Shown here: positions 55,241 through 64,000 of the stretch, piece by piece | Layout of the letters: the number at the start of each line of letters is the position of its first letter | How positions within the stretch are numbered: position 1 is the first letter of the stretch | DNA from: Conidiobolus incongruus B7586 | Taxonomy: Eukaryota; Entomophthoromycota; Entomophthoromycetes; Entomophthorales; Conidiobolaceae | NCBI GenBank assembly: GCA_000697335.1 | Contig: JNEM01013874.1 | Location: 17,548 to 81,547 of the forward strand | Direction: 5' to 3' | Length of the DNA: 64,000 bases | The notes under the pieces: model-generated | The model's database searches: none | Seen by the model: only the letters and a program-made list of their open reading frames with translations | What the model was told of the DNA's origin: nothing | Made by a program: the position numbers and the translations under genes

Positions 55241-57540
55241 TAAGAATATCAAATCAAGGGTCAAGGGAATAATGGGAAATTGATTGCTGTACTATGGTAA
55301 TATAGTTTTGTTTCAAGAATTGATAAAATAGATAGTTAATGGAGAGTGAAGAACTGAAATTTATTTCTCACAATTATTCTAATGACTGGAAATTTTTTGA
55401 ACTTGGTAGTGAGTATGAGCTGGCTATAATTAAATAGTTAATGAGCTATCATGTGTTCATATTAGAACCACTCTATTTTACTAAAACTCTCATAATTGCA
55501 CTTTATCGCTATCACTCTTAATTAGCTGATATCATTTTTTTATTATTTTGGTATAACACTTGATAGCTTAATTATGCATGGACCAAACGTTGGGCTGAAA
55601 TCATACTTGGATTACTCGATTATCATTATTCTATAATAAAGATAAGAAAATTCATTACTTATATCATATTTTTATTTATTTATCACTTTATAATTTACAA
55701 GTAACCCAACTTGATAGTTCATTCAAATCACATTAATTGATATTAAGATTTGTAATACTATTATCTTGTATAAAAATGTATTCAATTGATAAGCCAAAAA
55801 TAATCAAAAATGCTTAGGAATACACATATTGAGTTATATATTACATATTGTTGTCAATTAAATATTTTTAATATAATAAACGAGTTAAAATATAATTTCA
55901 AGAGTATATTTTGATTAGTGAAAATTAGTATTGAGATTAGGTTTACAATCCCATATTTAGTAAAATACATTAATAATTCAAGGATGCTTTAATGATTTGA
56001 TATCGACGGTATACTTAAAAATTATGGAAAAGATATTATAGACTACATCTTTATCATCACTGTCATTGGCATGAGCTCTCGAAAAGCTATAATAATCATT
56101 TTTCCTGTAATGCGAGCTGTGATAGCTTAAACAAGCTAACGAAGAGGGGGGTATGCTAGGCAAGTCCTCGCGCGATAGCAGTAGCTACTGTGCTCTTAGA
56201 AAGTTGAGTAGTTTATGGAACAGAGACTCAGGTGAAGTAGAACAGGTTATTTATTAACATTCAATGGTATGAGGCCTATTACAGGTAAAGAGAACAAAAA
56301 AATTAGGAGGGAGAAAGGAGGATTATTAGACCAAGAGAAATTGAAGCAGGAGCGAAATCCTATTAAGGTGAGCATTCGTTGTATCATAATAGTCGTAGCT
56401 TCTAGGTTAGGGCATGAAGTTGAGACAATGGAAAAAGTGTATTTTTTCACATCTTGACAATCGCATATTAGTTATTGCTCTTCAGATTTAATATTCAGGG
56501 TTTGATAAATTAATTGCTAATTAATATCTTAATATTTTGAATATTGGTTTTGTAGTAATATTATTACATCATCTGAGCAATGATAAAATTTATTATTATT
56601 AATTATCAAATTTATCTATAAAAAGATTTTAAAGGCTTGATATATTAAAAATTTATATTTTAATTCATTATTTTATTCAATATTCTAAAGTAATTTTAAT
56701 ATCAATAAGAATGTTATATAAAATAAAATATATCATAATATTGCGGGTAAATTATTCTATTACAGTTTCTATTGTAACAATATCTGAAATCATTTATATA
56801 TTGATAATGATGGGGAATAATGCTGTCCATCACTCAAGAAACTCCAATTGCCACACCGATTCAGGGAGTCACATTGGAGGTACCTCGTTTCGTGAACTGG
56901 CTGTACCTATCACTTCTGCCCGTAAGTCATTTATGTCCACAAAAATCAACAATGGAAATTAATATAGATTATCACAACCAAATTAATAAACACATCTTGC
57001 TACCTTCATTTCAAAAGTATCCATTCTCTAATTTTTTCTTGTAACACTCACAAAAGTATTGAGTATTTACTCTATTCGCAGTAAGCCATTTTCACCTAAT
57101 TTGGTGAACCCCATTAATTTCACGTAATTTTGTGGTAACCTATTGTTTACCACTGGCGATTCCCCGCTTAAGCTCTTAAAACCTATTTCCTCCAGCAGTT
57201 ACATTTGTTAATAATAAACAACTTGATTACCCTAACATCTCTATGACCATTTAAATAAAGAAATATTAAGTGAAAATAATTATATTAATGTTAATATATA
57301 AACATAATTAAAATCATTCAATTATTTGGAGAGTGAAATACATAATATCAATTGATTAAAGTTGAATTTACTATTTCCTTTTGCTTTTGTGACTTTAACA
57401 AATTAATAAAATTATTTATAATTTAATTATATAATAATTTAATTGGTGATGAATATGTCAACTATATTTTGAAAATAATAAAAATAAATTCACTGAAGTA
57501 TGAGTAAGAAAGTAATATATTTATTAAACAAAAGTATAAT
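55241..57540. other. Spacer with a palindrome-rich, G+C-richer island
   Basis: The DNA from about 56090 to 57200 is clearly richer in G+C than the rest and holds several short perfect palindromes: CAGTAGCTACTG at 56179-56190, TTCACC/GGTGAA at 57091-57108 and GTGGTAA/TTACCAC at 57132-57153. Open frames of 60-80 codons occur on both strands but have no recognisable product. A strong donor-like GTAAGT lies near 56920. It may be a worn mobile element or a non-coding RNA gene; neither is proved. Confidence 0.4.
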
Positions 57541-57774
57541 TTAACGGCCTCTCCATAATTTGTGATAGATTTCAATTTCACCTTTTGGGCCAATATTATA
57601 ACTAGCTACGGTACGATCATGTGCCATCTTTTGGTTGTTGTGAAGTAATTCAATATGTTCATAATGCTTGTCAATAGAGAATCCAGCTCGGTATCTCAAA
57701 TCATCAACAGTGATATTAGATTCCACATCCATTGGAATTTTAACGCCATCGTGATCTACTAAAGTGACTTTCAT
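57541..57774 (-). CDS. Divergent ubiquitin-like protein ending Trp-Arg-Gly-Arg
   Basis: Single exon, 77 residues, gap-free length match with ubiquitin. It begins MKVTLVDHDGVKIPMDV, has the helix start ITVDDLRYRAG, a central strand IELLHNNQKM in the place of RLIFAGKQL, and Tyr59-Asn60-Ile61 at exactly the ubiquitin positions. The C-terminus is KLWRGR: only Gly76 remains of the Gly-Gly pair, so conjugation by the usual route is unlikely. It could be a free-standing ubiquitin-fold protein or a member on its way to loss. The composition is coding-like. It lies 3.6 kb from the Gly-Gly-Tyr-Tyr gene on the same strand, with one relic between. Confidence 0.68.
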   Translation of the reverse strand: MKVTLVDHDGVKIPMDVESNITVDDLRYRAGFSIDKHYEHIELLHNNQKMAHDRTVASYNIGPKGEIEIYHKLWRGR

Positions 57775-59586
57775 TTTTTGATTTTAATTTGGTTTTGACC
57801 AATTAATTTTAAGTTAATTAATCTAACAGATTAGCTTAAAATTTTATGGGAGCTGAAAGGAACATATTTAATAATATCTCCCATTAATAAACACGGAAAA
57901 ATAATGACTGCAATCATATAACCCATTGCTTATTCACAAAGTTGTAATATAACAAAATTATCTCCTCTTAGAGTTAGCTTCTTGGAGGTGATTAATGATA
58001 TCTAAGTAGATGCTCGCATACTTTTTGTCATTGAAGAGCCAAATTAATACTAATTAATTATTTAAAGCATTTCCAACTCTAAGAATCAATTTTCATTTAT
58101 CATTTACTAGTTCAAAGGTATTGAATATTGAATGTAGAATAATAATTAATAACTATTGATTATAATTGTTTATTCAAAATTCCACATACACTTATTTTAT
58201 AAAAATAAAGTCACATGGAATTTTTATTTCACCTCCAAACAAAAAATATTTTTTGAAATATTTTATTTACACTGAACAATATTGATTTATCATACAACTA
58301 TAATATTTTAGAGCTCATATTATTTACCTGACATTAATTTAAAATATTTGTCCACAAATGATAATTAATACGACCAAGTTTTAATATTTATTAATAATTT
58401 TTTGACACTTGAATCGAGAAACTTCGTATATTATTTTTATGCTTTTAAAAATTTTAATCAAAAATAACATAATTTGATGATTGACACTTATTACTAAATT
58501 TTTATTTTTATTTTGATCTAACCATATTTTATATTATAAAAATATACCAGATTCGTAGCATATCTCTAAATGAAATATATAATAAAAACGATAAATAGTA
58601 TATAATTTTGAATTCCAATAAATCTTATTTATATGATAATACAAGCGGCTAAAAGTATATCAAATAACTTTTAAAATATATTGAGCAGTTATCTTATTGA
58701 ATAATTTATTAATTTCTTAATGAATATGATCATAACAAACTCAAAAGAAAATGGTCAATTCAGGAATATTTTCATATAATAATACCATTACTAACCAATA
58801 TTGGTTTTGAGCATATTTATGAAATATAAAGTCATAAATTGATAAAATAATTATTGATGTACCATTCTTATTATCTTTATGTATTCATTATTTTTATTAA
58901 AGGTGAATCATTTGAAAATTTTTTGACCCATATATTTATTATTTTCATTTGGATTTTTTATTGCAAAAGCCTTCAATAGAATTAGATACTATTAAAATGA
59001 TGAACATATAATATTTATTCATACATTATGTTTTGAATATATTCAAAAATTGGATTATTTTAAATATAAATTATATTATCTTTTAAAACTGACATTTTTC
59101 TAAATACAAATTTTATCAATATTTCAAAAAAAACTTATTTTACCAATATCTGAATATATTCTATATCAATTAATTTAATATCTCTAAAAGTATATTTGAA
59201 AACACTAACACTTTTATAATATTAATTACTAGTCATAGATATACTACTTTATAAATTCATCAGTTTCAATGTTATAGTTGAAAAATATTTCAATTAAAGA
59301 TTTTCATTTATAATTTTAATCAATTATCATAATTTGCATTATTATCAGATGTATTGGACCTGGACACCGACTTTGCTTCAATATATTAATTAAACTAACT
59401 ACCAAATTATCCATAGAAAATTTATAATATCATTAAGTAGAGTAATGTATAATAAATGAAGTAAATAGTATGATTTGATTATTTATTATATACTTTAGAA
59501 AATTAAAAAAATTATTTAAGAAATATTTGCTTGAAGATCTTTTGTAATTTGCGTTACCATATTAGTCATATACCTCATTAGTTTCT
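57775..59586. other. Spacer with one exon-like stretch
   Basis: Mostly AT-rich. On the minus strand 58049-57958 follows an AG acceptor and codes 30 residues plus a stop (IWLFNDKKYASIYLDIINHL and then basic residues), with codon use unlike the surroundings. No partner exon was identified, so it is not called as a gene. Confidence 0.4.
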
Positions 59587-60411
59587 TTAATAGCTGTAGT
59601 TTTTACTCTTTCCTTGATTATAAGATTCGCTATAGCTGCGATTATAACCACCGTATTCTTTCGATTTGTCCTTAGAATCGTAGCCTCCACTGTAACCACC
59701 ATAATATTTGGATTTATAGCGTTTAGAATCATAGCCACCGCTATAGCTATCATAATCTTTAGAATCGTAGCCACTGTATTTAGATTTATAGTCTTTAGAG
59801 TCGTAACCATCATAACCTTTAGAATCGTAGTCACTATTATTACCACTATAATCTTTGGAATCGTAGCCACCACTATAACTATTCCCATATTTATCATTAT
59901 AGCCTCCGTCATGATATCTTTCATAATCGTTGTATTTGTCGTAATTGGAGTAATCGTCATGGCCTCCATAATATGGTCTAGAGTTTTCGTAGTCTCCTCC
60001 ATAAGAGTTGTATCCAGGGTAGCCACCTTCATATGAACTGTAACCATAATCATCTTTAGGATAATAGTCACCATTTTTACCGTAGGAATCACGAGAGTAT
60101 TGATCATTGTAATTAATATCATCTGGCTTTCCTGCGGCTTCTATCTTCTTATCCAAATCAGCAGTTGAATCCTCGGATGTTTCATTAGGTTTAGCTTCGA
60201 CTTTTGTTTTGGCTTCTTCTCCTTGCTCTGGGTTATTACGATTTGATCTAAGCTTTCCTTGATACAGGGATCTTAGTAAAGGAGATTCTACGCATGGAAC
60301 AACTTTAAGAACATCATTCAATACACAATTGACTGAATCAACTATGGGTCCAATCACTGAAGCATCCAATTTCAAATTGAACAAAATCGAAATGAGTAAT
60401 AATCTATTCAT
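59587..60411 (-). CDS. Secreted Gly/Tyr/Asp/Ser repeat protein
   Basis: Single exon, 274 residues, family not recognised. The ATG at 60411 starts a signal peptide (MNRLLLISILFNLKLDA). A short non-repeated region follows with two cysteines (VNCVLNDVLKVVPC), then a charged linker (Lys/Glu/Thr). From about residue 105 to the end the protein is made of imperfect repeats based on GGYDSKDY, YKSKYSGYDSKDY and related units, with Tyr, Gly, Asp, Ser and Lys making up nearly all residues. No membrane segment or GPI tail. Such Tyr/Gly-rich extended proteins are seen in adhesive, spore-coat or matrix proteins, so a secreted structural or adhesive role is an inference. The repeats are also visible in the DNA and produce long false frames on the opposite strand. 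Confidence 0.75.
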   Translation of the reverse strand: MNRLLLISILFNLKLDASVIGPIVDSVNCVLNDVLKVVPCVESPLLRSLYQGKLRSNRNNPEQGEEAKTKVEAKPNETSEDSTADLDKKIEAAGKPDDINYNDQYSRDSYGKNGDYYPKDDYGYSSYEGGYPGYNSYGGDYENSRPYYGGHDDYSNYDKYNDYERYHDGGYNDKYGNSYSGGYDSKDYSGNNSDYDSKGYDGYDSKDYKSKYSGYDSKDYDSYSGGYDSKRYKSKYYGGYSGGYDSKDKSKEYGGYNRSYSESYNQGKSKNYSY

Positions 60412-61279
60412 AATATTCAATAATCAATTATTATAATTGATATTGCATTAAGTTGAATAATACAATCATATTTATACTCAAACTTGAAATATAACTTAGG
60501 TATTGTGATTTTTATTATTTGTTTGTAATCTACTTAATTCAATGTGAATATACTAATTTTAACTTGAGTAAATTCCAACAGTGGTCAAATGTTAAGTGAA
60601 ATTGTTTTTGGTTCACATTTTTCTTACCCCACCCATTCAAAATGTGTTTAAATAGTCGATCATATATATTCATTATTAAATTCTAGTAGAATTGAATAGG
60701 TTTCTTTATATATATATAATTTTATACTCATTGAATTTATTAGAATGGATTTATTTTATATTTTATATTAGATCATATTGAGTTTGATGCTTTTTACTTA
60801 TCTGTATATCTAAATTAATTGTAATTATGTGTTAATAAATATATATAAATATATATATATATATGATCAAAAGAAAGTTCTGATCAGTATGAGATATATT
60901 TCGTCTTTTCATATTATCATTTAAATAATTAAAATTAAAAATTGTGTTTTTTATAATATTTTTTAATAGAATAACATTTTGTTCGTTTCTTTTATTTAAA
61001 AAACTTTAGTTATTATGAATTAAATAGTAAAAAAATTAGAAGCGTTATTGTGATCTAATCAAAATTATTTAAAAATAGTAAAACCTATTGAATATCATTT
61101 ACTTAATACATATTTAATATATATCATATGAAATGCATTAAAATTTAGTATTTAATAATTAATTTTTAATGAATTTCAATAAAATAATCCCACATTTTTA
61201 GATATATTAAAATTGATACAAATAATTTTAACAAATGAAATCAAATCAAATTAGAGGATTAAATCAATGATAATTAAAA
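60412..61279. other. Divergent spacer between the repeat protein and MRPL7
   Basis: AT-rich, with an AT run at about 60848-60864. Both promoters should lie here; no conserved element noted. Confidence 0.5.
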
Positions 61280-62125
61280 ATGAATCGACTAAGAACACTT
61301 TATAAACCATTAAAAAATAATTTTAATTTAAATCAATCTGTTTCAGCTTTATTTGTCAGAAATCAATCTACTCAATCCCTTCCAGATCCTTATCCCGAAA
61401 CTTTTGGAGCTCAATTTGGAGCTAGTCGTTTACAAGATTTTTATCACAATGTCCTTCAAGAAGATTTAATGGTTCTTAAATATCAGCACCAAGGCGCTGA
61501 CTTTATTCCTACTGCTCCTGAACCTAAGGTTAAAACTCATTTCACCGGTCCTAAATACGATGAAAATCGCATGAAGATCTTAACTAGAGGAAGTATCCAT
61601 TCTCGTCGTCCTCCTGTTGTACCTGTCCATTCTATGAATATTCCTGAGCTTGATTTCATCACTGTTCAAACCATGATGCCTGAAGCTATTGCCAGTAAGC
61701 ACAATTTATTGAGTGCCTTCCTTATTTTGGAAACCATTACAGGTGAAGTTCCCAAGACTATCTACTCACGCAGTAATGTTGCCCTCTGGAAATTGCGTGC
61801 CGGTATGCCTATCGGTGCCAAAGTTGTTCTCAGAGGCGCCCAAATGTACCAATTCTTGGACAAATTGGTTGAAGTAGTCCTTCCCAGAATCAAGGAATAC
61901 AAAGGTTTCAGTGTTTACTCTGGTGACGGTACCGGTAACTTGGCCATGGGTTTCCCCAAATCTGCCGTCGGTCTCTTCCCCGATTTAGAAATTATTTATG
62001 ATACTATTCCCATTATCTCAGGTTTTCACGTCCAATTCAACACCACTGGTCAAAGAAATCATGACGCTAGACTGTTATTAAGTGGGTTACAATTACCTTT
62101 TAATCCTGAAATCAAGAAAAATTAA
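61280..62125 (+). CDS. MRPL7: Mitochondrial ribosomal protein uL5m
   Basis: Large-subunit protein of the mitochondrial ribosome, homologue of bacterial L5 (yeast MRPL7/YmL5). Single exon, 281 residues. The first 30 residues are basic with few acids (MNRLRTLYKPLKNNFNLNQS), a mitochondrial presequence. A mitochondrial-specific region to about residue 120 is followed by the L5 fold: KHNLLSAFLILETITGEVPKTIYSRSNVALWKLRAGMPIGAKVVLRGAQMYQFLDKLVEVVLPRIKEYKGF, and the L5 C-terminal domain with FPDLEIIYDTIPIISGFHVQFNTTG. In L5 proteins the last part normally reads 'gm(d/n)itivTta', matched by GFHVQFNTTG. Intact. Confidence 0.9.
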   Translation: MNRLRTLYKPLKNNFNLNQSVSALFVRNQSTQSLPDPYPETFGAQFGASRLQDFYHNVLQEDLMVLKYQHQGADFIPTAPEPKVKTHFTGPKYDENRMKILTRGSIHSRRPPVVPVHSMNIPELDFITVQTMMPEAIASKHNLLSAFLILETITGEVPKTIYSRSNVALWKLRAGMPIGAKVVLRGAQMYQFLDKLVEVVLPRIKEYKGFSVYSGDGTGNLAMGFPKSAVGLFPDLEIIYDTIPIISGFHVQFNTTGQRNHDARLLLSGLQLPFNPEIKKN

Positions 62126-62574
62126 ACAATGTTAGAATATATTAAACACTAATTATTTTTGAAACTCAACTTAATATTATAATAATAACAATAGAATTTA
62201 TTTAATCAAAACTTATTTTATTTTTCAAATATTGCCAATCTATAGCTATCTTAATATTGGTATTCTGCGATTCGTTTATTTTGTTTATTAAATACACACA
62301 CACACATATATATATATATATAATATACTAAATTAATAAAATTTAATCCAATTATATATATTAAATATAAAGATATTAACGATATCTAATTTAAAATATA
62401 TAAAATCTGTATCAAATCCCATAACAAGTTTTCAAACAAATGATTACATTTAAACTCTGACCAACGAAAGCAATTTGTATTTAAAATCAAAATATTCAAC
62501 TAAAATAGGAATTAAATCTTAGTAAATATTGATTTAAATAGAATATATATTAAATTTTTGAAATTTTGATAAAA
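62126..62574. other. Spacer with a compound AC/AT microsatellite
   Basis: AT-rich DNA with (AC)6 at 62294-62305 running into an AT run to about 62322. No gene seen. Confidence 0.6.
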
Positions 62575-64000
62575 ATGGACAAAATTGAAATTGAGAGCAG
62601 AGAGTAAATAAATGATTCATTGAAATTTATATATTCTAATTAATATTATTTTTTAGTGTGATAAAATTAATTCAACAATTTTTAAAAGAAAATAATTTGA
62701 TAAGCAGTTTAAAAGTGCTTGAGGTATTTTTTGAAGAATAAAGTTTTTTTTACTACTATTTTATTAATCAATAGCCTAAAATAGCAAGAAACTCAAGTTA
62801 GTTTAAATACAGTTGAAGATATCAATAAATTAAAGAACCATATAATTAAAGGGGAATGGGATTTAGTTTTAAGTATTTTAAAACCTCTCACGTTACCACC
62901 TGCATCATTGGTCGATTTGTATGAACAGGTACGTCATCATAGGATGCTTTTTTGAGTCGCTTTGAATTGAATATAATTTTAGATTATTTTAGATCTTATC
63001 GAATTAAAGGAAGTAGGAGCTGCTAGAAGTTTATTAAGACAGAGTGATCCTATGAATTGTTTAAAAGAATCTGACCAAGATAGATATTTGAAATTGGAAG
63101 GATTTTTAGCAAGGACTGAATTTTCTTATCATATGGTAAACCTGATTTCAAAACATGTTAAATAATCAATTAATTTTATGATTCAGTATTTACCTTCTGG
63201 AACTACGAAAGAAATGAAGAGAACGTCGATTGCTGAAGGTAATAGCTTTCACTTCCAATGCTTTAATTTTGCTAATTGATTTCAAAGATTTAAGTAGGGA
63301 GGTGATCAATGTACCTCCTTCAAGGCTTTTGACACTTCTCAATCAGTCTATTATTTACCAAGTACAACAAGGATTAATTAATACTGATCAACCATATGAT
63401 TTATTCCAAGGTGACGCTAAATTCCAACAGACTGGAAGAGATGAATTAATTGGAAACTTACTAAGTACTATCAAAGTAATATCATATATTTAATTTTGCA
63501 ATTAATTTATCACATTAATCAATATCACAGTTTCCTAAAGGACATCATCCAGAATGTAGTAAATTTTTATCCAACCAAAATAGCCTCATAACTGGTAGTG
63601 GTGATGGATTAATTGAAATTTGGAATGGTTTCAATGGAAAACTCAGGAAGGATTTATCTTATCAAGCCAATGTAAATACAATAATTTAATATTTTAATCT
63701 AGTATTGATTATTTTAATTAGAAACAATATATGGTGATGAGCGACGCCGTATTAACCCTAGCACTGAGTACAGATAATGAGCTGCTAGCCACGGGATCTA
63801 AATCGGGAGATATCACTGTAATACTAACATTATAATTATTATCATAATCATTTTACTAATTAACTATTTTAGGTATGGAAAATCAGTACAGGAGCTCCAA
63901 TTAAATTCTTCTCTCAAGCTCACACTGATGGTGTCAGTACAGTAGAATTTTCTAAAACCCATTCCAATACCATTCTATCAGGAGGCTTTGATGGTGTAGT
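62575..64000 (+). CDS. SMU1: SMU1 WD40 spliceosome factor (5' part, runs off the window)
   Basis: WD40 protein that acts with RED/IK in activation of the spliceosomal B complex; nuclear. Nine exons are visible: 62575-62603, 62657-62723, 62785-62928, 62983-63135, 63187-63238, 63288-63475, 63531-63671, 63722-63817 and 63873 to the window end. Phases agree throughout. The N-terminal LisH/CTLH region is plain: VIKLIQQFLKENNL, then VEDINKLKNHIIKGEWDLVL, LVDLYEQ and ELKEVGAARSLLRQSDPM, all close to human SMU1. VINVPPSRLLTLL, spliced at 63238/63288, matches the SMU1 VSVVPPSRL motif. WD repeats begin with SLITGSGDGLIEIWN, then ELLATGSKSGDITVWK, then TILSGGFDG at the edge. About 330 residues are visible; the rest of the propeller lies outside. 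Confidence 0.95.

Noticed and set aside
59562-60122. 186-codon Met/Ile/Thr-rich frame on the minus strand and a plus-strand frame at 59614-60036
   Set aside because: Other frames of the Tyr/Gly/Asp repeats; the frame with a signal peptide is the real one.
1-64000. CRISPR arrays, phage, retroelement or integrated virus genes
   Set aside because: No regularly spaced repeats and no recognisable integrase, reverse transcriptase, capsid or terminase sequence was found by eye on either strand.

Overview
The window looks like nuclear DNA of an AT-rich eukaryote, most likely an early-diverging fungus. Spacers are roughly 80-90% A+T and genes are clearly richer in G+C. Introns are short (mostly 49-85 nt, GT-AG). 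The gene set is fungal in flavour: Mns1, Ppx1 of the DHH type, Bud20, Atp4, fungal-style mitochondrial ribosomal proteins, GPI-anchored and secreted wall-type proteins, and a GH16 glucanase. Retention of a U12-type AT-AC intron fits zygomycete-grade or chytrid-grade fungi better than yeasts. A full respiratory ATP synthase gene argues against anaerobic Neocallimastigomycota, which are equally AT-rich. A Zoopagomycota-like source (for example Conidiobolus relatives) is a guess from composition and gene content, not proof.

Layout. 1-2.8 kb: extremely AT-rich, no gene seen. 2.8-14.4 kb, all on the plus strand: ER mannosidase MNS1, a B-type cyclin, methylthioribose-1-phosphate isomerase MRI1, ATP synthase subunit b ATP4 (7 exons), mitochondrial uS8, a six-exon gene of unknown function, and the Pol III subunit RPC53. 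15.1 kb: tRNA-Val(AAC). 15.5-16.6 kb (minus): mitochondrial uS5. 17.8-22.5 kb (plus): exopolyphosphatase PPX1, an unknown helical protein, TIM13. 25.3-32.1 kb: two full-length Polo kinases arranged tail to tail, with the same intron positions and the same three-part promoter module. 34.6-38.2 kb (minus): two NmrA-like Rossmann proteins; a third copy lies at 51.6 kb (plus). 39.8 kb: BUD20. 40.7-45.7 kb (minus): a Pro/Thr-rich orphan, a secreted GH16 glucanase and a GPI-anchored Cys-rich protein. 47.6-50.3 kb (minus): prefoldin subunit 5 with an AT-AC intron, and the molybdopterin enzyme MOCS1A (8 exons). 50.6-51.4 kb: a decayed histidine phosphatase. 53.2-57.8 kb (minus): a small cluster of ubiquitin-like genes and relics. 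59.6 kb (minus): a secreted Gly/Tyr/Asp/Ser repeat protein. 61.3 kb: mitochondrial uL5. 62.6 kb to the end: SMU1, cut off by the window edge.

How the genes relate. Five genes serve mitochondria (ATP4, uS8m, uS5m, uL5m, TIM13). Cyclin and the two Polo kinases are mitotic. SMU1 is a spliceosome factor. These are independent neighbours, not an operon or pathway cluster. The local families (Polo pair, three NmrA-like genes, ubiquitin-like cluster) show that tandem and inverted duplication, probable gene conversion and decay are active here.

The most unusual items are the U12-type AT-AC intron in prefoldin 5, the ubiquitin-like protein with a Gly75-Gly76-Tyr-Tyr end inside a birth-and-death cluster, the conserved GGAAGGGAG/CCAAT/CCAAT spacing upstream of both Polo genes, and the 5'-confined similarity between two NmrA-like copies. 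Exon models were built by eye from reading frame, GT-AG (or AT-AC) ends and family homology; every spliced model given keeps a consistent phase throughout.
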